From the NCBI GenBank assembly GCA_027012915.1, contig JALUYN010000712.1, forward strand, positions 1-5,027: a stretch of DNA of 5,027 nt, in the 5' to 3' direction. The stretch comes from Cellvibrionaceae bacterium (GTDB lineage Bacteria > Pseudomonadota > Gammaproteobacteria > Pseudomonadales > Cellvibrionaceae). The notes under the pieces are model-generated. The model ran no database searches and was not told the DNA's origin. It worked only from the letters and a program-made list of their open reading frames with translations. Shown piece by piece: positions 1 through 5,027 of the stretch (the first letter of the stretch is position 1; each line of letters starts with the position of its first letter). Both the position numbers and the translations under genes were made by a program.

Positions 1-552
1 GTGGTTCAGGTGGGTAACGACTGGTTGCAGCTTAGAGCGACCTATATGACCACTGAAGCAGAAGTCAGCGCCCCGATCTTTTCTCGCATGGGAACGGTTC
101 AGGGGACTTCTGATAATCCGATAGCCTTCGACTTTGCCGGTGTCGCCGCACATATGACTTTCGATAATGTGTTTGTGGTGGCGGAATACACTATGACTTC
201 GTTGGATGATCCACTGGGTACCGATCAACTTGCCGGTAATGATGGCAGTGACGTTTGGTACTTGTCAACGGGTATACGTTTGGGGGATTTCACTCCGCAC
301 ATTACCTATACGGTATCGGATGAGACTATGTCCGACGAAGTTGTGGGGCTTAGCAGTGACGCGGACAACAGTTCAGAGACCTGGACCTTGGGTGTGCGCT
401 GGGATTTTCACGCCAATGCCGCATTAAAGGCTGAATACCTCACTCGAAGTGATGAGTCTGACAGTGTTTTGAAAGACTCTGTTGGAGGCTTTGGTTATGG
501 CGATAGCAACGAAGTGGACTTGATGTCCGTTGGCGTTGATGTGATTTTCTAA
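1..552 (+). CDS. Outer-membrane beta-barrel (porin-like) protein, C-terminal part
   Basis: Partial gene: the frame is open from base 1, and the GTG there has no visible ribosome binding site, so the true start lies upstream. The 183 visible residues alternate polar and hydrophobic positions in short stretches separated by Asp/Ser/Gly-rich loops, as in transmembrane beta strands and extracellular turns. Examples are residues 124-134 (ETWTLGVRWDF), 138-147 (ALKAEYLTRS) and the last strand VDLMSVGVDVIF. The protein ends in Phe, the usual C-terminal signal for BAM-assisted outer-membrane insertion. It is followed after 17 bases by a PstS-like exported protein, so the two are probably co-transcribed. 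A role in anion or phosphate passage is inferred from that neighbour only. It could equally be a general porin or an uncharacterised barrel. The barrel assignment is fairly sure; the substrate is unknown. Confidence 0.75.
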   Translation: MVQVGNDWLQLRATYMTTEAEVSAPIFSRMGTVQGTSDNPIAFDFAGVAAHMTFDNVFVVAEYTMTSLDDPLGTDQLAGNDGSDVWYLSTGIRLGDFTPHITYTVSDETMSDEVVGLSSDADNSSETWTLGVRWDFHANAALKAEYLTRSDESDSVLKDSVGGFGYGDSNEVDLMSVGVDVIF

Positions 553-553
553 T

Positions 554-560
554 CGGAGGA
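554..560 (+). promoter_or_regulatory. Ribosome binding site deciding the start of the PstS-like gene
   Basis: The CGGAGGA here directly abuts an ATG at 561, leaving no spacer for initiation. It lies 9 bases before the in-frame ATG at 570, a normal spacing, so 570 is the preferred start. Confidence 0.7.
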
Positions 561-569
561 ATGCAGAAT

Positions 570-1004
570 ATGAAAATGAAAGCGTTTAAATCATTGGTCG
601 CTGCCACTCTGATTGGAGCTGGCTTGGGGGGGGCGAGTGCGGTTAGTGCCGGTGTGGCGGTAATCGTTCACCCGAGTAACGCTAACGCCTTGAATGAGGC
701 AAGTATTTCCCGGATCTTCCTGGGAAAGAAAAAATCGTTTCCGGACGGTTCCGAGGCGATCCCTGTAGATCAGGCTGAGGGGGCTGCTGCTCGAAGCACT
801 TTTGTGGCGACAATCCTGAAAAAGAACGATCAACAGATTAAGGCATATTGGGCTCAGCTGTTGTTCACCGGTAAGGGTACCCCGCCGAAACAGTCAGGTA
901 GTGATACCGATGTAAGAAAATTGGTGTCTGAGAATCCGGCATTGATCGGCTATATCGATTCCGGTGCTGTAGATGGCTCGGTAAAGGTTGTTCATCAGTT
1001 CTGA
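570..1004 (+). CDS. Small exported PstS-like phosphate-binding protein
   Basis: A 144-residue protein with a clear Sec signal peptide: basic start MKMKAFK, hydrophobic core to about residue 22, and predicted cleavage after AVSA at residue 27. The mature part resembles short periplasmic binding-protein-like domains often annotated as phosphate ABC transporter substrate-binding protein. Recognisable elements are VIVHPSNA (31-38), the SISRIFLGK segment (45-53) and NPALIGYID near the end (122-130). It is less than half the length of a classical two-lobed PstS, and no pstC, pstA or pstB is visible, so direct participation in Pst transport is unproven. ATG 570 is chosen over 561 because of the Shine-Dalgarno spacing, and because the signal peptide then starts with its basic residues. 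It follows the porin-like gene by 17 bases, suggesting an outer-membrane/periplasm pair. Export is near certain; phosphate as ligand is family-based inference. Confidence 0.8.
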   Translation: MKMKAFKSLVAATLIGAGLGGASAVSAGVAVIVHPSNANALNEASISRIFLGKKKSFPDGSEAIPVDQAEGAAARSTFVATILKKNDQQIKAYWAQLLFTGKGTPPKQSGSDTDVRKLVSENPALIGYIDSGAVDGSVKVVHQF

Positions 1005-1027
1005 TACAAACTGTTCATTGAGCCATA

Positions 1028-1055
1028 AAAAATGCCGCAGTAATGCGGCATTTTT
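1028..1055. terminator. Bidirectional intrinsic terminator between convergent genes
   Basis: A perfect 12-bp stem (AAAAATGCCGCA / TGCGGCATTTTT) closes on a GTAA tetraloop. It has a run of A on the left and T on the right, so it can terminate transcription in both directions. It lies 23 bases after the PstS-like stop and 21 bases beyond the end of the convergent bacterioferritin operon. Confidence 0.92.
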
Positions 1056-1076
1056 GCTTAACGTAGAGACCTGAAT

Positions 1077-1544
1077 TTACATCTGCGATTGAATGTAGTT
1101 GGGCAGACCAATTTTGTCGATAAGCCCGAGTTGCTTCTCAAGCCACCAAGCATGATCGACTTCAGTGTCTTCCAACAGTTTTTCCAGAATTTCACGGCTC
1201 TGATAGTCCTGCTCGTCTTCGCAGATTTTGATCGCGCCTTTTAGGGCATTGTCTACTGCATATTCCACTTCCAGATCGTTTTTCAGCATCTCTGGAACGT
1301 CTTTTCCGACCTTGATGGGAGGGCGGGTCACCATATCTGGCGTGCCTTCCAAAAACAGAATTCTCTCGATCAAAGCGGCGGCGTGGCCTTTCTCATCATC
1401 AAACTCGTGGTCGATGCGCTCGTAGAGCTTCGAAATTCCCCAGTCGTCATACATGCGAGAGTGGATAAAATACTGGTCCATGGCCGCCAACTCAAAGCCA
1501 AGCAAACCGTTCAGTGCGTCAATTACTTTAGTGTTGCCTTTCAT
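1077..1544 (-). CDS. bfr: Bacterioferritin/FtnA-like subunit, ferroxidase-competent, lacking the haem ligand
   Basis: A 155-residue four-helix-bundle ferritin of normal Bfr length. Counting from MKGN, aligned with E. coli Bfr, the diiron ferroxidase ligands are present: E18, E51, H54, E94, and E128/H131 (E127/H130 in E. coli, shifted by a one-residue insertion). Position 52, where Met provides the axial haem ligand in Bfr, is Lys in EKGH. Segments such as IHSRMYDDWG, SKLYER and HAWWLEKQLGLI closely resemble what I recall of Pseudomonas FtnA (formerly BfrA), which also lacks Met52. The subunit should oxidise Fe(II) and load the core of a 24-mer in the cytoplasm. It is the second gene of a two-gene operon, 31 bases after its paralogue. 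ATG 1544 is preferred over 1550 because GGAG lies 9 bases from it and only 3 from the other. The convergent terminator at 1028-1055 ends the unit. Confidence 0.93.
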   Translation of the reverse strand: MKGNTKVIDALNGLLGFELAAMDQYFIHSRMYDDWGISKLYERIDHEFDDEKGHAAALIERILFLEGTPDMVTRPPIKVGKDVPEMLKNDLEVEYAVDNALKGAIKICEDEQDYQSREILEKLLEDTEVDHAWWLEKQLGLIDKIGLPNYIQSQM

Positions 1545-1553
1545 CGTCATTAT

Positions 1554-1557
1554 CTCC
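1554..1557 (-). promoter_or_regulatory. Ribosome binding site deciding the start of the distal bfr gene
   Basis: On the minus strand GGAG lies 9 bases before the ATG at 1544 but only 3 before the ATG at 1550. The first spacing is the workable one, and it gives the canonical MKG N-terminus of the family. Confidence 0.6.
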
Positions 1558-1575
1558 GGTCGTTAGCGGTGCTTG

Positions 1576-2040
1576 TTACATTTGTGATTGCAGGTAGTTT
1601 TCAATACCAGCGTTATCGATCAGATATTCTTGTGCTTCGATCCAGTCCACGTGCTCTTCTTCGTAGCCGAGAATATCTTCAAAAATATCTCTACTGACGT
1701 AATCCTGTTGTTCTTCACAGCAGGCAATAGCTTCCTTCAGCAGTGCAATTTGTTCGTGTTGGAAGTCCATGTCGCACTGCAGCATTTCTTTAGTGTGTTC
1801 GCCGATGCGAATTTTTTCGAGATGTTGAAGATTGGGTAGCCCTTCCAAGAAAAGAATCCGCTCGATCAGATCATCGGCCTGTTTCATATCCTTGATGGAT
1901 TTCTTGTAGCTCTTGCTATTGAGCTCATCGAGCCCCCAATTGCGATACATACGCGCATGGAGGAAATACTGATTGATTGATGTGAGCTCAAGGGTGAGCA
2001 CACGATTCAGATAACCAATGACTTTTGCATCGCCTTTCAT
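1576..2040 (-). CDS. bfr: Bacterioferritin subunit, haem-binding, with degenerate ferroxidase site
   Basis: A 154-residue bacterioferritin starting MKGDAKVIGYLN, very close to the E. coli Bfr N-terminus. The haem ligand Met52 is kept, in DMKQ at residues 51-54. Of the six ferroxidase ligands, E18, E127 and H130 remain, while E51 is Asp, H54 is Gln and E94 is Gln. The subunit is therefore expected to bind haem but to oxidise iron poorly. Haem in Bfr is ligated by Met52 from two facing subunits, so haem sites would need pairs of this subunit. It is the promoter-proximal gene of the operon, followed by the ferroxidase-type subunit. Both proteins end in the same QSQM, consistent with an old duplication and a mixed 24-mer. 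The start at 2040 is chosen because the upstream ATG at 2052 overlaps the GAGG ribosome binding site. Confidence 0.93.
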   Translation of the reverse strand: MKGDAKVIGYLNRVLTLELTSINQYFLHARMYRNWGLDELNSKSYKKSIKDMKQADDLIERILFLEGLPNLQHLEKIRIGEHTKEMLQCDMDFQHEQIALLKEAIACCEEQQDYVSRDIFEDILGYEEEHVDWIEAQEYLIDNAGIENYLQSQM

Positions 2041-2046
2041 GAGAAA

Positions 2047-2050
2047 CCTC
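2047..2050 (-). promoter_or_regulatory. Ribosome binding site deciding the start of the proximal bfr gene
   Basis: On the minus strand GAGG lies 6 bases before the ATG at 2040. The alternative in-frame ATG at 2052 overlaps this element, so it is unlikely to be the initiator. Confidence 0.6.
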
Positions 2051-2085
2051 ATAAATCTTAGTGTTTTGGTGGGTTTTTTTACCAG

Positions 2086-2100
2086 CTAGAAGTAGTCTAG
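2086..2100. repeat. Dyad CTAGA-N5-TCTAG over the bfr -10 box
   Basis: Perfect 5-bp inverted arms surround AGTAG. The dyad covers the -10 hexamer and the expected transcription start, which is a position suited to a repressor. It is short and matches no operator I know, so it may be chance. Confidence 0.35.
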
Positions 2101-2122
2101 GTTAGCAAATGATGAATGTCAA
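2094..2122 (-). promoter_or_regulatory. Sigma70 promoter of the bfr operon
   Basis: Read on the minus strand, a perfect -35 TTGACA (2122-2117) is followed by a 17-base spacer and a -10 TAGACT (2099-2094, 4 of 6 matches). Transcription would begin near 2087, giving a leader of roughly 47 bases to the ATG at 2040. It gives the bfr pair its own promoter, separate from the diguanylate cyclase gene more than 300 bases upstream. Confidence 0.72.
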
Positions 2123-2159
2123 AAAAATCCTTTAAAAACAATGGGTTGGAAATGCTAAT

Positions 2160-2179
2160 AAGAAATATTTTTATTTCTT
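2160..2179. repeat. AT-rich perfect dyad upstream of the bfr promoter
   Basis: AAGAAATA and TATTTCTT form 8-bp arms around TTTT. It lies about 40-60 bases upstream of the -35 box. A possible Fur-like half overlaps its left edge (2153-2167). It could be a regulator site or simply AT-rich upstream DNA. It has no GC-rich stem and is not a convincing terminator. Confidence 0.35.
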
Positions 2180-2300
2180 TGTGGGGCTGTTTAACAAATG
2201 ACAATGGGTCGTATTTCGGTTTTTTACGGTAAAACCTGGGCAAATAGGGCTTGAGGATTCTGCAGATTAAAGAGTATTTTGAAATTGAAGATAGAGGGAA

Positions 2301-2335
2301 GCAGACCCTGTTAGGAAGGAGGGGAACAGGGCTGC
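2301..2335. repeat. Hairpin downstream of the diguanylate cyclase gene
   Basis: The arms GCAG-A-CCCTGTT and AACAGGG-CTGC pair as 4+7 bp with one bulged A and a 12-base purine-rich loop. It lies 22 bases past the stop of the minus-strand diguanylate cyclase gene, where a terminator is expected. On that strand it is followed by a pyrimidine-rich stretch rather than a clean T tract, so it is at best a weak intrinsic terminator or an mRNA 3'-end stabiliser. The rest of 2041-2356 holds only the bfr control elements and no credible gene. Confidence 0.45.
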
Positions 2336-2356
2336 TGTTGTGCGTGATGAAGCTTC

Positions 2357-3274
2357 TTAGGTGTCTTCTTGTTCCACGCGATTTCGACCATTCCGTTTGG
2401 CGCTGTAAAGCGCTTTATCGGCGCGGTCAAAAAGGCTCTTGGCGTTATCGGTATCTCGCAGACAGCTGATACCAATGCTCACCGTTGTCTTGATCAATTC
2501 ATTGTGGGTTTCGATTTTGATGTTCTCGATAAATTTGCGGACACGATTGGCAATCACTGTCGCGCCTTTCAGGTCGGTGTTATTGAGAATGACCACAAAT
2601 TCTTCACCTCCGTAACGGAAGGTCATATCGGTCTGACGTGTAACTACGGAGATACTTCGGGCGATTTCTTTAAGAACTTCATCACCGGCTGAATGGCCGT
2701 AGTTGTCGTTCACCTGTTTGAAGAAATCGATGTCGATGGCCAACAGGGACAGTGGTTGGCTGTAGCGGCGCGCGAGCAACAGTTCTCGCTCTAGCGATTG
2801 ATCCATGCCTGCTCGATTACCAGCACCTGTCAGAGGGTCGTGCAAGGCGCTCATTAGCGCCTGGCGATAATGTACTGCGTTGCGCAGAGGAAAAATCAGG
2901 GCGCCTATCAGGCCTTCAATGGTTTCCAGCTCGGGCTCGGAGAATCGGCGCGACCGGGAAAAGGTTAATTCACCCAGATCTTCTTGCTGAAGATTAAGGC
3001 GATAATCGACATGGTGGGCGCTTTCAATACCGTGAGAATAGTCCTGTCGCAGAATACCCGAATTTTTGTAGAGCATACCTCGTACAGGGACAATAGATTG
3101 CAGCTGTTCAAAGAATATATCCAATATTCGATTCAACTCCAGCGAAGTTTGGAGTTGCTGGGTCAAATGCAGCAGCGTTTCTGATGTATCATTGTGTCTG
3201 ACCGGCGTACGCAAACGAATGGTGTTGCCCTTCGTGGTGACAGCATTTCCGTGAGTTCTGACCGATGTGACCAT
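2357..3274 (-). CDS. Diguanylate cyclase with GAF-like N-terminal domain (GGEEF)
   Basis: A 305-residue soluble protein with no signal peptide or membrane segment. Residues about 31-135 look like a degenerate GAF-type sensory domain (ETLLHLTQQLQTSLELNRIL onward, closing in RFSEPELETIEGLIGALIFPL). A linking helix follows, then a full GGDEF domain at about 140-300. Its landmarks are HDPLTGAGNR (145-154), the metal- and nucleotide-binding DIDFFKQVND (181-190), the active loop GGEEF (222-226) and the inhibitory-site motif RQTD (213-216) five residues before it. It should therefore make cyclic di-GMP from two GTP, with product feedback, under control of the N-terminal domain; the ligand is unknown. 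ATG 3274 has AGGA 7 bases upstream. A sigma54-type promoter lies at 3362-3378. It precedes the bfr operon on the same strand but is separated by 316 bases and a promoter. Catalytic assignment is firm; the GAF label is less so. Confidence 0.93.
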   Translation of the reverse strand: MVTSVRTHGNAVTTKGNTIRLRTPVRHNDTSETLLHLTQQLQTSLELNRILDIFFEQLQSIVPVRGMLYKNSGILRQDYSHGIESAHHVDYRLNLQQEDLGELTFSRSRRFSEPELETIEGLIGALIFPLRNAVHYRQALMSALHDPLTGAGNRAGMDQSLERELLLARRYSQPLSLLAIDIDFFKQVNDNYGHSAGDEVLKEIARSISVVTRQTDMTFRYGGEEFVVILNNTDLKGATVIANRVRKFIENIKIETHNELIKTTVSIGISCLRDTDNAKSLFDRADKALYSAKRNGRNRVEQEDT

Positions 3275-3361
3275 AATGTGATCCTACTGTTGTTATCTCG
3301 ATCAATCGCATCTGCAGTTGGTTGGCGTATTGACCAAAAGGTATCGTTCTTAGGGATATTT

Positions 3362-3378
3362 AGCGAAAAATGTGCCAA
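3362..3378 (-). promoter_or_regulatory. Sigma54 (-24/-12) promoter of the diguanylate cyclase gene
   Basis: On the minus strand the sequence reads TTGGCAC-ATTTT-TCGCT. Set against the consensus YTGGCACGRNNNTTGCW, the -24 element is complete and the -12 GC is exactly 12 bases after the GG. The deviations are A and T for the GR after GGCAC, and TCGC for TTGC. Transcription would start near 3352, leaving a leader of about 78 bases. No better sigma70 promoter is visible on this strand. It implies that an enhancer-binding activator is needed. Confidence 0.65.
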
Positions 3379-3385
3379 ATTCTAG

Positions 3386-3604
3386 ATCGCGTATTTTTAT
3401 CCTTATAAAACAATGGGTTACATTTTTCTGGGTGCCGCGCAATCAACTCGGTTCGCCAGTGTTATGACACTCATGGCGGAGTTTTGGTGGCGGGTTCTTG
3501 CCGCTGCCAAAAATATGGCGGCAACTATTGGCGCTCTGAATTGCCGCAGTGAATATGTGATTCGGGCTGGTATTGCAGAACAGAATTTTTTCGGATGAGA
3601 GACT
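3386..3604. other. Non-coding region with dyads and TGGCGG repeats
   Basis: This lies upstream of both the sigma54 promoter (minus strand) and the CbiM-like gene (plus strand). It contains a dyad AGTGT-N4-ACACT (3458-3471) and a dyad TTGCCGC-N13-GCGGCAA (3498-3524), with a further TTGCCGC at 3541-3547. TGGCGG occurs at 3474, 3488 and 3516, with spacings of 14 and 28. These positions lie roughly 105 to 195 bases upstream of the predicted sigma54 start, the usual zone for enhancer-binding proteins. I find no convincing sigma70 promoter for the plus-strand gene. A 61-codon open frame at 3413-3598 lacks a ribosome binding site and is not called. Confidence 0.4.
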
Positions 3605-4276
3605 GTGAGCTTTAACGTAGTTTGGGGTTGGGAAACGATCTGGCTGGCATGCCTGATGTCTACCGTTACCGTGCTATTGGCATTGGTAAGGGCACCCTGG
3701 CAACTTGTGAAGAGTAATCAAGAACGGCAACACGCTTTGTTCGCCGCCATCGTTATTCTGGCGCTGTTCTGGCAACTGCAGCTCGAGGTTCGAGGGACCC
3801 TGTTATTGCATCCGATAGCAATGAATGTGGTGGTAATGGTGTTTGGCAGCGCTTTGGCCCTGATTGTTGGAATGGGGGCGCTGTTGCTTGGGCACCTGTT
3901 TAACGACCAGTCCTGGACGCTACTGCCCTTCGAATACCTCACTATGGTGATGGTGCCTGTAGCGGTGGTCAGTGCTCTTTTGAAGCTAATCAACCGCATC
4001 CCACAGGCCAATATGTTCTTTTATTTGTTCGGTGCTGCCTTCTTTGGTGCGGTGCCAACGTTGCTATGCGTTGGTGCGGTGAGTTGGCTCTATTTACAGA
4101 TATTTGCTGAAGTTCACCTGCAACAGTTGTTTGCAGAGTACAGTTATTTGCTGTTGTTAATGATGTTTCCCGAGGGTTTTATCAATTGCTCGGTGGCAAC
4201 GGTTGTAACTGTGTTGCGACCGGATCTGGTGAGAACGTTCGACGATCACCGCTATTTGGACGATAAGGAAAATTAG
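3605..4276 (+). CDS. CbiM-like energy-coupling factor (ECF) transporter permease
   Basis: A 223-residue very hydrophobic protein with about seven membrane segments (near 11-28, 43-60, 64-80, 82-99, 107-128, 136-166 and 181-205). The layout and motifs match the gammaproteobacterial branch of the CbiM-like permease family: LVRAPWQLV after the first segment, ANMFFYLFGAAFFGA (135-149), MMFPEGFIN (186-194) and the C-terminal RPDLVRTFDDHRYL (205-218). Classical CbiM/NikM proteins, which import cobalt or nickel, begin MHIPDG with metal-binding His. That N-terminus is absent here, so the substrate cannot be stated. No ATPase or EcfT partner is in the window, so it is an orphan. The GTG at 3605 is preferred to the ATG at 3656 because the first membrane segment and the family-like N-terminus need it; the ribosome binding site is weak (GGATGAG). 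The family is fairly sure; function is unknown. Confidence 0.75.
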   Translation: MSFNVVWGWETIWLACLMSTVTVLLALVRAPWQLVKSNQERQHALFAAIVILALFWQLQLEVRGTLLLHPIAMNVVVMVFGSALALIVGMGALLLGHLFNDQSWTLLPFEYLTMVMVPVAVVSALLKLINRIPQANMFFYLFGAAFFGAVPTLLCVGAVSWLYLQIFAEVHLQQLFAEYSYLLLLMMFPEGFINCSVATVVTVLRPDLVRTFDDHRYLDDKEN

Positions 4277-4331
4277 CGCACCAGTTCGTGAGCTGTCTTA
4301 CATGGCCTATGGGTTGAGTCTGAGAAGTCTT

Positions 4332-4363
4332 AGAAAAGAGGGCTCCGGTCAAAGCAAGAGCCC
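4332..4363 (-). terminator. Intrinsic terminator of the histidine kinase gene
   Basis: On the minus strand GGGCTC and GAGCCC form a perfect 6-bp GC-rich stem with a 12-base loop, followed at once by TCTTTTCT. It begins 12 bases after the kinase stop. On the plus strand the same stem follows the permease gene but has only AGTTTG behind it, so it would work less well in that direction. Confidence 0.7.
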
Positions 4364-4375
4364 AGTTTGAAAAGC

Positions 4376-5027
4376 TCAATCGATGTCGCACACGGGAAGC
4401 AGTATCTCCACAGTGAGTCCTTTGCCGCAATGGTTATTGAATGCTTCGATTTTTCCTTTGTGCAATAGCACTGTGCGTTGCGCGATGGCTAGCCCCAGGC
4501 CATAACCACCACTTTCCCGGTCACGAGCTTCGCACGTACGGAAGAAGGGTTCGAAGATACCTTTCAGGTCCTTTTCATCGACGCCAGGGCCGTGATCGGT
4601 GACACTGATCGCAAAGAAATCGCGGTTTTTTCTTGCCAGCTGGATGTTGATATCCGAGTTTTCGCGGGTGTAGCGGATGGCATTGCGTAGAATATTGTCG
4701 AATACACTTACCAGCGTGTTGCCGCGGCTCATAATCAGGGCTTCGCCGACCCGATTGTCGAAGTGGATCTCAACTTGCTTTTCTTTTGCTTCCTCGGAAT
4801 TCTGATCCGCGACCACCGACAGCATGGCGCTGAGCTCGACTATATCTTCCAGCGCCCACCCCTGTTGGTCCATTACGGGTAGTGAAAGAATATTGGATAT
4901 CACGTCGTTTAGGTAGTCTGCGGCTTCCTTGATTCGATTGAGTTCGTCGGTAATTTCGTCGTTTGCTTTTTGTTGGGCAATGGCCAGAGCGACTTGCAGG
5001 CGCGCCAGCGGCGAGCGCAGCTCGTGA
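4376..5027 (-). CDS. Sensor histidine kinase, CpxA-type, C-terminal catalytic part
   Basis: Partial gene: the frame stays open to the window end. The first full codon inside the window is CAC (5026-5024), the phospho-acceptor His of the H-box HELRSPLARLQ. The visible 216 residues are the HisKA dimerisation helices (about 1-60) and the HATPase_c domain. The latter shows the N-box DNILRNAIRYT (110-120), G1 DHGPG (144-148), F-box FEPFF (158-162) and G2 GYGLGLAI (174-181). The stretch FEPFFRTCEARDRESGG is typical of CpxA-like envelope-stress kinases. It should autophosphorylate on His and pass the phosphate to a response regulator, which in this family is usually encoded just upstream, here outside the window. 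The sensor and membrane domains are also outside, so the stimulus is unknown. A GTG at 4903 is an internal Val codon, not the start. No receiver domain follows. Confidence 0.93.
   Translation of the reverse strand, partial: HELRSPLARLQVALAIAQQKANDEITDELNRIKEAADYLNDVISNILSLPVMDQQGWALEDIVELSAMLSVVADQNSEEAKEKQVEIHFDNRVGEALIMSRGNTLVSVFDNILRNAIRYTRENSDINIQLARKNRDFFAISVTDHGPGVDEKDLKGIFEPFFRTCEARDRESGGYGLGLAIAQRTVLLHKGKIEAFNNHCGKGLTVEILLPVCDID

Noticed and set aside
561..569. ATG at 561 as start of the PstS-like gene
   Set aside because: It touches the Shine-Dalgarno sequence with no spacer; the ATG at 570 has a 9-base spacing and a better signal-peptide start.
2218..2236. GGTTTT-N7-AAAACC hairpin as a terminator
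   Set aside because: The stem is short and AT-rich, has no T tract on either side, and no gene end is close.
2251..2469. 72-codon plus-strand open frame over the 3' end of the diguanylate cyclase gene
   Set aside because: It overlaps a well-supported gene on the other strand, has no ribosome binding site, and its composition is rich in Arg, Leu and Cys as in shadow frames.
3330..3360. TTGACC followed by an AT-rich stretch as a plus-strand sigma70 promoter for the permease
   Set aside because: No acceptable -10 hexamer occurs at 16-18 bases, and the leader would exceed 240 bases.
3413..3598. 61-codon plus-strand open frame between the diguanylate cyclase and the permease gene
   Set aside because: There is no ribosome binding site before its ATG, the product shows no recognisable domain, and it lies over dyads that are better explained as control DNA.
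4901..4903. GTG as the start of the histidine kinase gene
   Set aside because: The frame continues upstream through an intact HisKA domain to the window edge, so this is an internal Val codon.
1..5027. CRISPR array, toxin-antitoxin, retron or phage-defence system
   Set aside because: There are no regularly spaced repeats, no reverse transcriptase or nuclease genes, and all the clear genes belong to known housekeeping or signalling families.

Overview
The window looks like chromosomal DNA of a free-living, probably aquatic gammaproteobacterium. The base composition is mid-GC. The proteins are of types common in Pseudomonas/Alteromonas/Cellvibrio-like lineages: an outer-membrane barrel protein followed by a short PstS-like protein, an FtnA/Bfr pair, a CbiM-like permease with the gammaproteobacterial C-terminus, and a CpxA-type sensor kinase. 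This placement is inferred from protein resemblance, not from a marker gene. I see no rRNA, tRNA, IS element, phage gene or CRISPR array.

Layout. (1) Positions 1-1004, plus strand: the 3' end of an outer-membrane beta-barrel gene, then 17 bases later a small exported phosphate-binding-like protein. A strong hairpin at 1028-1055 closes this unit and probably serves the convergent bacterioferritin operon as well. (2) Positions 1077-2040, minus strand: two tandem bacterioferritin subunit genes behind a good sigma70 promoter at 2094-2122. The promoter-proximal subunit keeps the haem ligand Met52 but has lost ferroxidase residues. The distal subunit keeps the ferroxidase residues but has Lys at position 52. 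Together they look like a division-of-labour Bfr for iron storage. (3) Positions 2041-2356: non-coding, holding the bfr promoter and several dyads. (4) Positions 2357-3274, minus strand: a soluble diguanylate cyclase with a GAF-like N-terminus, a GGEEF active site and an RxxD inhibitory site. A near-consensus sigma54 (-24/-12) promoter lies upstream at 3362-3378. (5) Positions 3275-3604: non-coding, with the sigma54 element and several dyads and TGGCGG repeats where an activator could bind. (6) Positions 3605-4276, plus strand: an orphan CbiM-like membrane permease with a GTG start. (7) Positions 4376-5027, minus strand: the C-terminal part of a CpxA-type sensor histidine kinase, cut by the window edge exactly at its H-box. 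A terminator hairpin at 4332-4363 follows it.

No wholly new system is evident. The most informative points are the split-function bacterioferritin pair and the sigma54 element driving the diguanylate cyclase.
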